DNA from: Njordibacter sp905182035
GTDB taxonomy: Bacteria; Pseudomonadota; Gammaproteobacteria; Pseudomonadales; Balneatricaceae
Assembly (NCBI RefSeq): GCF_047730075.1
Contig: NZ_CP159831.1
Location: forward strand, 1,116,001 to 1,180,000
Direction of reading: 5' to 3'
Length of the DNA: 64,000 nt
This document shows positions 51,303 through 60,897 of the stretch, one piece after another (positions within the stretch are counted from its first letter, which is position 1; each line of letters begins with the position of its first letter). Below the pieces are notes generated by a model, which did not search any database, was not told the origin of the DNA, and worked only from the letters and a program-made list of their open reading frames with translations. The translations under genes were made by a program, and so were the position numbers.

Positions 51303-53141
51303 ATGCACTCTAGCAATACGTTTAATGCTGATGTCTTGCCGTTTAATTTGTTAGACGAAGACGAGTACACGCTTCTGCAAGATAATCTTGATATTGGTTA
51401 CTATCAAGCTAGTGAAGTAATTATCAGTACTGGTGATGTACCAGAAGGCTTGTACATCATTCTTAAAGGCTGCGTTAGGGAGCTAGATGTGCAGAGCGTG
51501 GATAAGCGCCATGGGCATACCTTTGTGCACTATACCAATGATGATTATTTTGGAGCATGGTCGGCTTTACGTGGCAGTGCAATTCATGACTTCGTGGCAG
51601 ATGAAGAAACCATTTGTTACATACTTCCTACCAAAATTCTGCTGGATCTTATCTATCGTAATGCTAGTTTTGGTGGTTTCTTTAATAAGAATTTGTCATT
51701 ACAAAATGAGTTGTTAGAGCAAAAAAATGATTCACTAAACATGACAGAGTTTATGCTCGCCCGAATAGACAGTTCGTGTATGCGGGATGCCTCGTTATTG
51801 CCAAAGGGCACTGATTTAGAGTATGCCACTCAGTTTATGAGTGACCAGCAGATTGATTGTGCTTTGGTGCAACGTGGTAAACGTTATGGCATAGTGACCC
51901 GCACAGATTTGTTAAATGCGATTGTATTAGACAAGCTCCCAGTGACTGCGGATGTGCAGGTTATTGCCAATTACCGGCTTATTACTGTTGAGTCTGGTGA
52001 TTACCTCTTTAATGCGTTAATTTTAATGACACTCCACCAAATTGATCGGGTGGTGGTCATGCAAGGCTCCGAATTGCATGGCATTATTGATCTGGCGGAC
52101 ACCTTGAGCTATTTTTCAAGCCACTCTCATGTAGTTGGATTGCGTATAGAACGTGCCACCAGTATTGATGAACTTAAGGCTGCTGCAGGAGATATGGGTA
52201 ACTTAATTCGGTCACTATACGCTCAAGGCGTCAAAGTTCGTTTTGCCATGGACTTACTGGCAGCACTTAATAAAAGGCTAATGTCGAAGTTGTTTAATCT
52301 AGTGGTCCCAGAAAACGTACTGCCTCATGTGTGTTTGGTGGTTATGGGCAGTGAAGGCCGTGGTGAACAGATTGTAAGAATTGACCAAGACAACGGCCTC
52401 ATTATGCGCGACAGCCTAGATTGGCCTGAATGTCAGCAAACTTTGGAACATTATACTCAGGCGTTGGTTGGACTAGGATATCCAAAGTGCCCTGGTCAGG
52501 TGATGGTGAATAATCCATTTTGGGTGCAGCCCATTAGTACATGGACTCAGCGGATGCGTGACTGGGTTGCTAAGGCCGACAGTGATAGTTTACTTAACTT
52601 AGCAATATCAATGGATGCATACCCAGTGGCAGGCAATAAAGCCTTATTTAAGACCAGTCGCAACTGGTTATTAAGAGAGTTGCAGCAACAGCAGCGGTTT
52701 TTGTCGTCGTTTGCGGAAGTGGCATTGGTATTTGAAACACCGTTGAACTTTTTGGGTGGCATTAGAGATCGAGCAGCTGGGGTTGATGTTAAAAAGGGTG
52801 GAATTTTCCCCATCGTACATGGTGTGCGTGTGCTAGCTATGCAATACCAGGTGGCGGAAACTAACACCTATAAGCGTATTGAAAGTTTAGTTAAGCTTGG
52901 TGTACTGCCCCAGCGTTTAGGCAGTGAACTGATGGAGTCTTTTTCGTTATTACAGTGGTTTCGCTTATCCCACCATCTAAATCAACAGGAGCAGGAGTGC
53001 AGCGTAGAGGATCTCAATAATGATGTTGATTTGGGTGCTTTGGATCGTTTAGAAAAGGATTTGTTAAGGCAGTCCTTTCAGGTGGTTAAAGATTTTAAGA
53101 AACACTTATCTTTAAGGTATCGTTTAGGTTTGGGCTTATGA
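51303..53141 (+). CDS. cNMP-binding/CBS/DUF294 nucleotidyltransferase-like protein
   Basis: A 612-residue cytosolic protein built of a cyclic nucleotide-binding-like domain (about 1-135), two CBS repeats (about 165-290) and a DUF294 nucleotidyltransferase-like region with a C-terminal domain. The motif MGSEGRGEQIVRIDQDNGLIM at about residues 347-367 is the GlnD-like active site. Such proteins commonly lie next to acs-type and symporter genes and may regulate them by sensing a nucleotide. Its last bases overlap the exonuclease start (ATGA), so the two genes are coupled. Confidence 0.9.
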   Translation: MHSSNTFNADVLPFNLLDEDEYTLLQDNLDIGYYQASEVIISTGDVPEGLYIILKGCVRELDVQSVDKRHGHTFVHYTNDDYFGAWSALRGSAIHDFVADEETICYILPTKILLDLIYRNASFGGFFNKNLSLQNELLEQKNDSLNMTEFMLARIDSSCMRDASLLPKGTDLEYATQFMSDQQIDCALVQRGKRYGIVTRTDLLNAIVLDKLPVTADVQVIANYRLITVESGDYLFNALILMTLHQIDRVVVMQGSELHGIIDLADTLSYFSSHSHVVGLRIERATSIDELKAAAGDMGNLIRSLYAQGVKVRFAMDLLAALNKRLMSKLFNLVVPENVLPHVCLVVMGSEGRGEQIVRIDQDNGLIMRDSLDWPECQQTLEHYTQALVGLGYPKCPGQVMVNNPFWVQPISTWTQRMRDWVAKADSDSLLNLAISMDAYPVAGNKALFKTSRNWLLRELQQQQRFLSSFAEVALVFETPLNFLGGIRDRAAGVDVKKGGIFPIVHGVRVLAMQYQVAETNTYKRIESLVKLGVLPQRLGSELMESFSLLQWFRLSHHLNQQEQECSVEDLNNDVDLGALDRLEKDLLRQSFQVVKDFKKHLSLRYRLGLGL

Positions 53142-53770
53142 TGATTAAACGCCGTATACGACGTATTAAAGATGTATGGAAGGTGCGTCGGCTGAAAAGT
53201 CGGTGGCTGTATCTTTTTCAGCCTTACCAGGGGGAAGAGCTGGTTTCCTTGGATATTGAGACAACAAGTTTAGATGTTTCTAAAGCACAGATATTGTCTA
53301 TATGTGCGGTGGTTATTAAAGGTAATCGGGTATTAAGCAGCGAAAAATTATGCCTAACCTTGTCTCCGCCTAAAGACTTGCCCAGGGATTCTGTAAAGGT
53401 CCACAAACTACGCCGAATGGATCTAAATGAAGGTTTACCAGTGGTAGAGGCATTAGAAAAAATGCTTAAATTTATAGGTAACCGTCCGATTGTAGGGTAT
53501 AACATAGGCTACGATTTGGCTGTGTTAGATCGATATGTGAGGCCGTTGTTTGATTTTGGGATGCCTAATCGATATGTTGACGTGATGGACTTGTATCGAA
53601 ACAAGACTCAACTTACGGGTGGCGTCGATTGTCAAATTAATTTGTCTTTTGAGGCTATTGCTAAAGGTTTAGATGTGCCCGTGTTAGGGCGCCACACAGC
53701 CCTTGGTGATGCGATCACTACGGCCATTATTTATGTCCGTTTAAAGTGTTCAGTTAGTCTTTTGACATAA
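53138..53770 (+). CDS. DnaQ-like 3'-5' exonuclease
   Basis: A 210-residue exonuclease-domain protein of the DEDDh type. Motif I is SLDIETTSLD (Asp and Glu), motif II is in GYNIGYDLAVLDRY and motif III is GRHTALGDAITTA with His and Asp. A basic, Trp-containing N-terminal stretch of about 30 residues precedes the domain. It is found beside the DUF294 gene in related acetate loci. Whether it acts on DNA, RNA or a nucleotide is unknown. Its ATG overlaps the DUF294 stop by four bases. Confidence 0.9.
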   Translation: MMIKRRIRRIKDVWKVRRLKSRWLYLFQPYQGEELVSLDIETTSLDVSKAQILSICAVVIKGNRVLSSEKLCLTLSPPKDLPRDSVKVHKLRRMDLNEGLPVVEALEKMLKFIGNRPIVGYNIGYDLAVLDRYVRPLFDFGMPNRYVDVMDLYRNKTQLTGGVDCQINLSFEAIAKGLDVPVLGRHTALGDAITTAIIYVRLKCSVSLLT

Positions 53771-53905
53771 TTTATAATGTGTTGTTTTTGAATGGTATTT
53801 AAGTTTCTTTCACGTTAAATTAAACATCAGTAGTCGTTCACCCATTGATTATCACCTATAGGGGTCGTTAATGTTCAGTTTGATAAGTTAGAATAGGTAA
53901 ATATT

Positions 53906-54178
53906 ATGGGCAGCTCTGCAACTATTCAGTTGGAAACGGAATTAACTATCGCCCAAGTTGGTGTTTGGTCTGCACGCCTTGCAGATGCAGGGTTGGCCGA
54001 TAACGAAGTGATGATCGATGCCTCTCAATTAGAGCGGGTTGATGCCGCAGGTTTGCAACTGTTATGGGCATTTAAAAGAAGCTGTGCTGAAAAAAATGTG
54101 GCCGTGGCGTTATTTAATGTACCAAAAACTATTCAAGAGTTAATCCGAGTATCAGGCTTAAGCCAAGAACTGGGTTAA
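53906..54178 (+). CDS. STAS-domain protein at the head of the chemotaxis operon
   Basis: A 90-residue single STAS domain protein, similar in form to SpoIIAA-type anti-sigma antagonists. The phospho-loop is DASQLERVDAAGLQLLWA; the Ser that would be phosphorylated (in D-S-S-G) is Ala48, with Asp46 and Gly49 kept. It therefore cannot be switched by serine phosphorylation at that site. Located directly before cheY, it probably acts with the chemotaxis cluster, perhaps as a docking protein. The role is unknown. Confidence 0.88.
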   Translation: MGSSATIQLETELTIAQVGVWSARLADAGLADNEVMIDASQLERVDAAGLQLLWAFKRSCAEKNVAVALFNVPKTIQELIRVSGLSQELG

Positions 54179-54260
54179 AGTAGAGTTTTTAATTACCTAC
54201 TAATGGCATGTTAGGTTTGATGATGCTTAAGTTAATTTATTTTATAATGGAGTTACATCG

Positions 54261-54623
54261 ATGACAAAAATACTGGCAGTAGACGATTCTGCGTCAATGC
54301 GCCAGATGGTGGTGTTTACCTTGCAAAGCGCTGGTTATGAAGTCGTTGAAGCTGCTGACGGCCAACAAGCGTTAGACCTTGCCAAGGGAGCATCATTTGA
54401 TCTGGTTTTAAGTGATGTTAATATGCCGGTGATGGATGGTATCGAGTTAGTAAGAGAACTACGTCAGTTAGAAGCTTACAAATACACGCCAATTTTAATG
54501 TTGACCACGGAGACATCTGGCGACAAAAAAATGGCAGGTAAAGGTGCTGGAGCCACAGGTTGGGTAGTTAAGCCATTCAACCCTGATAAACTGCTTGCTA
54601 CTATCAAAAAAGTAATTGGCTAA
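54261..54623 (+). CDS. cheY: Chemotaxis response regulator CheY
   Basis: A 120-residue single-domain receiver. The acidic pocket is VDDSASMR (D8, D9) and phospho-acceptor D52 in VLSDVNMPVMDG; the Thr and Lys are in MLTTETS and GWVVKPFNPDKL. Phospho-CheY binds the flagellar switch or acts as a phosphate sink. Its GATGWVVKPF end matches CheY of CheD-containing operons. It lies between the STAS gene and cheA. Confidence 0.92.
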   Translation: MTKILAVDDSASMRQMVVFTLQSAGYEVVEAADGQQALDLAKGASFDLVLSDVNMPVMDGIELVRELRQLEAYKYTPILMLTTETSGDKKMAGKGAGATGWVVKPFNPDKLLATIKKVIG

Positions 54624-54698
54624 GCAACTTTGGCTTTAAGGGCAGACTTCAGACAGCTGGTTTAGTCGTCCACATCTAGATCATAAAAGGGTTATGAC

Positions 54699-56927
54699 AT
54701 GAGTATTGATCTCAGCCAATTTCATGCAGTCTTCTTTGAGGAGAGCTTTGAAGGCCTCGAGTTAATGGAAGCATCGCTGCTCGAGTTGGATGTGGATAAC
54801 CCGGACAGCGAACAAATTAATTCCATTTTTCGTGCTGCCCACTCCATAAAAGGCGGCAGCGGTACCTTTGGGTTTGTGCAAGTTACTGAATTTACTCATA
54901 TATTAGAAACGTTACTGGATAAGATTCGTGATGGCGATCAGGCTCTTGATGCAGATGGCATTGAGCTGTTTTTACAGTCGGTTGATTGTTTAAGGGAGCT
55001 GCTGGAGGCCTTGAAATCAAAACAAGAGCTGGACACGCAGCGTGCCGATGAATTAGCTGGAGTGTTTCAGGCGGTCTTAGATGGAGGCACTTATGCTGAT
55101 AGTGCTAAAGTAGTGAAAATGGATACCAGTGTTGGTGAGCCAGTGGTTGGGGAAACCATTGAAACTAATGACGATTCAGCCCTTGATGAACGAGAACGTG
55201 GTGCTAGTAGGCAACAAATTGGCTTTAAAATTTATTTTAAACCCGAACTAGACATGCTTAAAGGCGGTAATGACCCGGTACGAATGTTGCGAGAGTTGGC
55301 GACGCTAGGAGAGATAAAAACCGCGGCAGACGCCACTGAATTACCACCACTGCAAGTATTGGTGCCTGATAATTGTTATTTGTCCTGGACTATAGAACTG
55401 CTGACAACTTGTGCAATTGACGATGTCGAAGAAGTGTTCGAGTGGGTTGAGGATGAATGTGAATTGTCCATCACACCTATACTGGAAGATTCAATAGCTG
55501 CCGTTTCTAGCCAGTCCCAAGATCAGCCTAACGACTCCAAAGTAAAAAATTCCGCCACCTCTGGGCAACGTTTAGTTATGCCCTCAGGTCCGTTACCTAG
55601 TTTGGATGACTTGCAACTACCTAGCCCCCCCGAGTCCACCGATCAGTCTCCCCCTCCTGTGACAGTGACTGACCAAGCTAAAACCCCAGTCAAAGCAAAG
55701 TCCACTAAAGTTGAAGCGAGCTCTATACGCGTGGGTATCGACAAAGTCGATAGCCTAATTAATCTAGTGGGTGAACTGGTAATTACCCAGTCCATGTTAG
55801 GCCAAATGGGTTCTGCAGGTGATGGTATAACTGACGAACATATTGTCAACTTACGTGAAGGTTTGGTGCAACTTGAGCAAAATACTCGAGAACTGCAAGA
55901 CAGTGTAATGCGTATTCGTATGTTGCCTATTAGTTTTACTTTCAACCGTTTGCCTCGTATGGTCAGGGACATTAGCATCCAGTTAGGCAAACAGGTTCAG
56001 TTAGAACTGAGTGGTGAAAATACAGAACTGGATAAAACAGTAATGGAAAAAATCAGTGATCCTATGGTTCATTTGATTCGTAATGCTTTAGATCATGGTA
56101 TTGAGATGCCTGCACAACGCAGAGCCTCAGGCAAACCGGAAATGGGTACCATTGTATTAAATGCCTTTCATCAAGGCGGCAATATTGTTATCGAAATGAC
56201 TGATGATGGTGGTGGTATTGATACGGAACGATTGTTGGCCAAGGCGCGTACAAATGGTCTCGTAGGCGAGTCAGACCAATTAACTCAAGAACAAAAGTTA
56301 GAGCTTCTGTTTTCTCCAGGGCTTTCAACCGTGGAAAAAGTCAGCGATTTGTCAGGTCGTGGAGTGGGTATGGACGTTGTTCGACGCAACATTCAGGAAC
56401 TTAACGGCTCTGTAGAAGTGTCAACAGAAATGGGAGTGGGTAGCACTTTCCGTATTCGTTTGCCTTTGACTTTAGCTATTTTGGATGGGCAGTTAGTGAC
56501 TGTTGCTGACCAAACTTATATTTTTCCACTCGTGTCCATTAGTGAATCTTTGCAAATTGATGGAAACAAGGTGAGCAATGTCGCCGGTGGCAGTGATGTA
56601 TATAGCTTGCGTGAAGAGTATATTCCAATTCTTCATTTAGATCGGCTATTTGGTTTACGTCAAGAAATACGGACTCTGCAAGGTAGCCTCCTTGTTGTGG
56701 TTGAGTCTGAAGGGCAAAAAATTGGCGTTGTGGTTGATGAGTTGTTAGCGCAACAACAAGTAGTGATTAAGAGTTTGGAAGATAATTACACACGCGTTCT
56801 GGGTGTTTCAGGCGCTACTATCTTGGGTGACGGTACTGTGGCAATGATCGTAGATGCTGTAGGTTTGTCCAGTTTAGCGGGTAATGATATTGCCGCCGCA
56901 AAAAAAATGACTGACGCAGCAGCTTAG
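54699..56927 (+). CDS. cheA: Chemotaxis histidine kinase CheA
   Basis: CheA is the receptor-coupled kinase that phosphorylates CheY and CheB. The 742 residues run as P1 HPt domain (His48 in AAHSIKGGSGTFG), a P2-like region (about 165-265, IGFKIYFKPELDMLKGG), a Pro/Ser-rich linker (about 285-340), the dimerisation domain (VDSLINLVGELVITQSML), the ATPase with HLIRNALDHGIE and GRGVGMDVVRRNI, and a C-terminal CheW-like domain. All catalytic boxes are intact. An AAAGGG ribosome site precedes the ATG. Confidence 0.96.
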   Translation: MSIDLSQFHAVFFEESFEGLELMEASLLELDVDNPDSEQINSIFRAAHSIKGGSGTFGFVQVTEFTHILETLLDKIRDGDQALDADGIELFLQSVDCLRELLEALKSKQELDTQRADELAGVFQAVLDGGTYADSAKVVKMDTSVGEPVVGETIETNDDSALDERERGASRQQIGFKIYFKPELDMLKGGNDPVRMLRELATLGEIKTAADATELPPLQVLVPDNCYLSWTIELLTTCAIDDVEEVFEWVEDECELSITPILEDSIAAVSSQSQDQPNDSKVKNSATSGQRLVMPSGPLPSLDDLQLPSPPESTDQSPPPVTVTDQAKTPVKAKSTKVEASSIRVGIDKVDSLINLVGELVITQSMLGQMGSAGDGITDEHIVNLREGLVQLEQNTRELQDSVMRIRMLPISFTFNRLPRMVRDISIQLGKQVQLELSGENTELDKTVMEKISDPMVHLIRNALDHGIEMPAQRRASGKPEMGTIVLNAFHQGGNIVIEMTDDGGGIDTERLLAKARTNGLVGESDQLTQEQKLELLFSPGLSTVEKVSDLSGRGVGMDVVRRNIQELNGSVEVSTEMGVGSTFRIRLPLTLAILDGQLVTVADQTYIFPLVSISESLQIDGNKVSNVAGGSDVYSLREEYIPILHLDRLFGLRQEIRTLQGSLLVVVESEGQKIGVVVDELLAQQQVVIKSLEDNYTRVLGVSGATILGDGTVAMIVDAVGLSSLAGNDIAAAKKMTDAAA

Positions 56928-56937
56928 GAGAATATTA

Positions 56938-57468
56938 ATGGGCACTGCCAAGCAAGAAGATACAAAAAGTTTATTAAAGCATACGGCCTCTTTGGCAGAT
57001 CATGCCAATGAACAAAATTTTGAAAATCAGCTGCAATATCTCACCTTTCTTATGCAAGATGAAGAGTATGGCGTAGACATACTTAACGTACAGGAAATTC
57101 GTGGTTGGGGTAATGTCTCTCCTATCCCCAATGCACCAGCTTATGTTAGTGGGGTAATTAACCTACGGGGGGCCATCGTGCCCGTTATAGACTTACGTAT
57201 ACTGTTTGAATTGTCAGACTCTAACTACGATGAAAACACCGTAGTAATTGTGCTTAAAGTCACTACTGAAAGGGTCAATCGTATTATGGGCATCGTAGTT
57301 GATTCGGTGTCAGACGTTTTTACTCTATCACCCACAGATAAACAACCACCTCCAAGTGTTAATCAAAGCGTTAGTCGTGAGTTTATCGAGGGATTGACTG
57401 AAGTTAAGGGGAAAATGGTTATTCTTTTAGATAGCGAACGATTATTGTACTTGGAAAATAACCTTTAG
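56938..57468 (+). CDS. cheW: Chemotaxis coupling protein CheW
   Basis: A 176-residue CheW coupling protein linking receptors to CheA. The SH3-like core runs from about 32 to 170: YLTFLMQDEEYGVDILNVQEI, VSGVINLRGAIVPVIDLR and VKGKMVILLDSERLL. A 30-residue charged N-terminal extension precedes it. It is 10 bases after cheA. Confidence 0.94.
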   Translation: MGTAKQEDTKSLLKHTASLADHANEQNFENQLQYLTFLMQDEEYGVDILNVQEIRGWGNVSPIPNAPAYVSGVINLRGAIVPVIDLRILFELSDSNYDENTVVIVLKVTTERVNRIMGIVVDSVSDVFTLSPTDKQPPPSVNQSVSREFIEGLTEVKGKMVILLDSERLLYLENNL

Positions 57469-57497
57469 CCTGCTGCTATTGGCCACAATCAAGGAAG

Positions 57498-58367
57498 ATG
57501 GTTATTGTGAATCAGCTTATTAAAGAAACATCCAAAATGGTCCCTAATGCCCGTCAATTTCAAATGTCAAAAAAGAACTTCACAACCATAAGTGAAGTGA
57601 TTTATAAACACTCAGGTATCGTATTAAAAAATATTAAAGAAGACATGGTGTACAGCCGTATTTCTAGGCGTATTCGAAAAACTGGTTGTCATGGATTTGA
57701 TGATTATTTAACCATGACCCTGCAACAAGAAAGTGCTGAATTTACACACTTTGTTAATGCTATTACGACCAACTTAACGTCCTTCTTTCGTGAGTCTCAT
57801 CATTTTGACTTTATTAAAAACACTGCGATTGATGAGTGGAAGTCTGGTACAAATAGGAAAAAACTAAGGATCTGGTCAGCGGGCTGTTCTACGGGTGAAG
57901 AAGCTTATTCGATTGCCATAACCCTAAGCAACCAAATACCCAGCCAGTGGGATACAAAAATACTGGCGACGGACATAGATACTAATGTAGTGGCTCAAGG
58001 TAAAGCAGGGGTCTACGCCTGGGACCGTGTTAGTGGCCTTAGCTCGAAACTAGTTTCACAACATTTTGACAAACTAGCAACTGATGGGAAAAATGAAGTT
58101 CAGGTAAAAAAAAGTCTACGTCGCACGATTTTTTTTAAACCGCTTAATCTGTTGCAGAGTTGGCCTATGTCAGGACTGTTCGACATGATTTTTTGTCGCA
58201 ATGTGGTCATTTATTTCGATAAGCCCACGCAAAAATTACTGTTTGACCGGTTTGCCGATATGTTAGTTCCAGGAGGTTATTTAGTGATCGGCCACTCTGA
58301 AAGCATGTATAAGCTGTCGGATCGTTTTACCTCTGTTGGCCACACCGTATACAGGAAAGTTAAATGA
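57498..58367 (+). CDS. cheR: Chemotaxis receptor methyltransferase CheR
   Basis: CheR methylates glutamates of chemoreceptors with S-adenosylmethionine. The 289-residue protein has an N-terminal helical domain and the catalytic domain with NAITTNLTSFFRE, WSAGCSTGEEAYSIA (SAM site), ILATDIDTNV and FDMIFCRNVVIYFDK. The start is uncertain: ATG 57498 is only two bases after AAGGAA, so GTG 57507 may be used. The stop overlaps cheD by four bases (ATGA). No C-terminal NWETF-type tail or pentapeptide is present. Confidence 0.95.
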   Translation: MVIVNQLIKETSKMVPNARQFQMSKKNFTTISEVIYKHSGIVLKNIKEDMVYSRISRRIRKTGCHGFDDYLTMTLQQESAEFTHFVNAITTNLTSFFRESHHFDFIKNTAIDEWKSGTNRKKLRIWSAGCSTGEEAYSIAITLSNQIPSQWDTKILATDIDTNVVAQGKAGVYAWDRVSGLSSKLVSQHFDKLATDGKNEVQVKKSLRRTIFFKPLNLLQSWPMSGLFDMIFCRNVVIYFDKPTQKLLFDRFADMLVPGGYLVIGHSESMYKLSDRFTSVGHTVYRKVK

Positions 58368-59002
58368 CAGGGCCAGGCCAGCCCCGCGATCTGCCGTTGG
58401 CCCTAAAAGGCTTTGAAGGTATTACGCGATACTGGGATAACGCCATGGCGATTTCATCAGCGAAGTTGATGCCTGGTGAAGTTTACGTTTCTGGAAAAGA
58501 TGAAATGATCACGACCGTGTTGGGATCATGTGTTTCGGCCTGTATACGTAACCCCAAAACTAATGTCGGCGGTATGAACCATTTTATGCTGCCGCAAATT
58601 GGGGCTGGTGTGTCGATGTTGGACTTAGGTGGAACCGCAGCCCGGTATGGTAACTGGGCGATGGAAGTACTGATTAATGAAATCCTGAAGTACGGTGGTA
58701 ATAAAAGAGATTTGGAAGTAAAGTTATTTGGTGGCGGTAAAGTGCTAGATAGAATGACCATAGATATTGGCAAGCGCAATATTGATTTTGTATTTAATTT
58801 TTTACACCAAGAGGGCATTGCGGTAGCTGCTCATGACGTAGGCGATCGATTTCCTCGAAAGTTGCTCTACTTTCCTCACACAGGTAAGGTAAAAGTGCGC
58901 AAACTACACAGCACTAACCAAGCAACAGTTGTGCGTCGTGAAGCTGCGTATTTACAAGATATTAAGAAGGTGCCTCGTGATGGTGACATTATCCTTTTTT
59001 AG
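58364..59002 (+). CDS. cheD: Chemoreceptor glutamine deamidase CheD
   Basis: CheD deamidates glutamines on chemoreceptors. The 212-residue protein has the catalytic Cys56 in VLGSCVSACIRN and His73 in GGMNHFMLP. KLFGGGKVL, DIGKRNIDFVFNFL and GDRFPRKLLYFPHTGKV are also family features. It is translationally coupled to cheR. CheC, the usual partner in Bacillus, is not in the window. Confidence 0.95.
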   Translation: MTGPGQPRDLPLALKGFEGITRYWDNAMAISSAKLMPGEVYVSGKDEMITTVLGSCVSACIRNPKTNVGGMNHFMLPQIGAGVSMLDLGGTAARYGNWAMEVLINEILKYGGNKRDLEVKLFGGGKVLDRMTIDIGKRNIDFVFNFLHQEGIAVAAHDVGDRFPRKLLYFPHTGKVKVRKLHSTNQATVVRREAAYLQDIKKVPRDGDIILF

Positions 59003-59020
59003 CAGTTGGAGAGTTAACTC

Positions 59021-60103
59021 TTGAAGTTGATATCAGTATTAGTTATTGATGACTCGGCACTAATGCGAAAGTTACTGACGGACATAATAAATGGCGATCT
59101 ACGAATGGAAGTGGTTGGCACAGCCGAAGATCCTTATGAGGCGCGTGACCAAATAAAGCGACTCAACCCAGATGTGTTAACGCTCGATATTGAGATGCCA
59201 AAAATGAATGGCATTACTTTTTTACGCAATTTGATGCGTTTGCGCCCGATGCCCGTGGTAATGGTCTCCACCCTTACCGAAAAAGGTGCTACGGCCACAC
59301 TCAAATCATTAGAATTGGGTGCGTTCGATTATGTAGCTAAATCTACCCTACAAGAAGACTGGGGTATCGATAAGTTTTCTATGCTAGTGATAGAAAAAGT
59401 GCAAATGGCTTCATTGGCTAATGTTAATGCATTGGCTCAAAGTAGTTTGCTTGTTAGAGCAGATGACGATAGTAAGCAACTAAAAAAGCCAGTTAATCCA
59501 GGTGTCGTCAAAGCAGGTAGTATTATTGCGATAGGTTCTTCTACAGGTGGAACTGAAGCACTAAACCAAATATTGTCTGTTATGCCAGCTGATTCACCTC
59601 CTGTTGTTATAGCTCAGCATATTCCACCAACCTTCAGTACCTCTTTGGCACGACGCCTAAACGAAGTGTCTGCAATGACGGTAATGGAAGCCATAGATGG
59701 CAGCGAAATATTGCCCGGACATGCTTATTTGGCACCGGGAAATTTTCATTTAACCGTTCGTCGTCGGGGCCGTGGTTATATTTGTAGAATTTTGCATACG
59801 GGAAAAGTTAACAGGCATAGGCCGTCGGTGGATGTATTGTTTGATTCTGTAGTTAAGGAAGTCGGTAGCCTTGCGATAGGTGTTATCTTGACTGGCATGG
59901 GCGCCGACGGTGCTAAAGGTTTATTACGGATGCGTGAGGCTGGTTGCCAAACTGTGGGTCAGGACGAAGCTTCTAGCGTGGTTTTTGGCATGCCTAGGGC
60001 AGCTAAGCAAATGGGTGCAGTTCAATTTGAACTGCCTTTGTCAAAAATTTCTCAAAAAATACTGGATTTGTGTAGTTTACCAAAGCCACGTACTGGATTT
60101 TAA
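59021..60103 (+). CDS. cheB: Chemotaxis methylesterase/glutamine deamidase CheB
   Basis: CheB removes methyl groups from chemoreceptors when its receiver is phosphorylated by CheA. The receiver domain (about 1-120) has DD at 10-11 and phospho-acceptor D56 in LTLDIEMPKMNG. The C-terminal esterase has the nucleophile Ser in IAIGSSTGGTEAL, His in AQHIPPTF and Asp in MGADGAKG. The start is TTG with a GGAGAG ribosome site seven bases before it. The stop overlaps the parA start by one base. Confidence 0.95.
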   Translation: MKLISVLVIDDSALMRKLLTDIINGDLRMEVVGTAEDPYEARDQIKRLNPDVLTLDIEMPKMNGITFLRNLMRLRPMPVVMVSTLTEKGATATLKSLELGAFDYVAKSTLQEDWGIDKFSMLVIEKVQMASLANVNALAQSSLLVRADDDSKQLKKPVNPGVVKAGSIIAIGSSTGGTEALNQILSVMPADSPPVVIAQHIPPTFSTSLARRLNEVSAMTVMEAIDGSEILPGHAYLAPGNFHLTVRRRGRGYICRILHTGKVNRHRPSVDVLFDSVVKEVGSLAIGVILTGMGADGAKGLLRMREAGCQTVGQDEASSVVFGMPRAAKQMGAVQFELPLSKISQKILDLCSLPKPRTGF

Positions 60104-60897
60104 TGACTATGCAAGTATGGGCCGTAGCTAACCAAAAGGGTGGGGTAGGAAAAACTACTACTGTCGTTACTTTAGCTGGGCTTCTAGCCCAGCAAGGCCA
60201 TCAGGTTTTGGTGGTCGATCTGGACCCTCATGGTTCCCTTACTAGTTATTTTGGGTTAGATCCAGATACCATAAATAACTCTGTTTACGATTTGTTTGTT
60301 AACCCACAGCAAGAAGTTGCCGCGCTCTTTATTACTACTAACCTGCATAATCTCACCCTGCTTCCCGCCAGTAGCCGCATGGCTGCCCTTGAACGCCAAG
60401 CGGGGCAGTTGGGAGGTATGGGTCTAATAATTCAGCAAGCCTTGGTTCAAGTAAAATCCACCTTTGATTATGTGCTTATTGATAGTCCACCAATTTTGGG
60501 TGTGGCTATGATTAATGCGCTAGCAGCATGTGAACTATTGTTGATGCCGGTTCAAACTGAGTTTCTTGCTATTAAGGGCTTGATGCGGATGTCTAAAAGT
60601 TTAGATTTAGTATTAAAGACACGCCACCAACAATTGCAAGCGCTAGTGCTGCCAACCATGTACGATCGTCGCACTAAATCATCAATCCAGAGTTTACGTA
60701 TCATTCGGGCAGAATTTGGTGAGCGAGTCTCCCATGCACTCATTCCCATTGATACACAATTCCGTAATGCCAGTTCGGCTGGCAAGGTGCCCAGCGAGTA
60801 TAACCATTTAGCCCGTGGTGTTCAGGCCTATGATTTATTACTTACGCAGTTGCAGCGAAAGCGACAGCAAATACCCCAATGGTCGCGAGAGAATTAA
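60103..60897 (+). CDS. ParA-family ATPase of the chemotaxis operon
   Basis: A 264-residue deviant-free Walker ATPase (KGGVGKTT at 12-19, VVDLDPHGSLT, DYVLIDSPP). In Vibrio and Pseudomonas the ParA/ParC protein of chemotaxis operons places chemoreceptor arrays at the pole. Its position after cheB and before a second CheW-like gene fits this. It overlaps cheB at the start and its stop overlaps the next ATG (TAATG). Confidence 0.9.
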   Translation: MTMQVWAVANQKGGVGKTTTVVTLAGLLAQQGHQVLVVDLDPHGSLTSYFGLDPDTINNSVYDLFVNPQQEVAALFITTNLHNLTLLPASSRMAALERQAGQLGGMGLIIQQALVQVKSTFDYVLIDSPPILGVAMINALAACELLLMPVQTEFLAIKGLMRMSKSLDLVLKTRHQQLQALVLPTMYDRRTKSSIQSLRIIRAEFGERVSHALIPIDTQFRNASSAGKVPSEYNHLARGVQAYDLLLTQLQRKRQQIPQWSREN

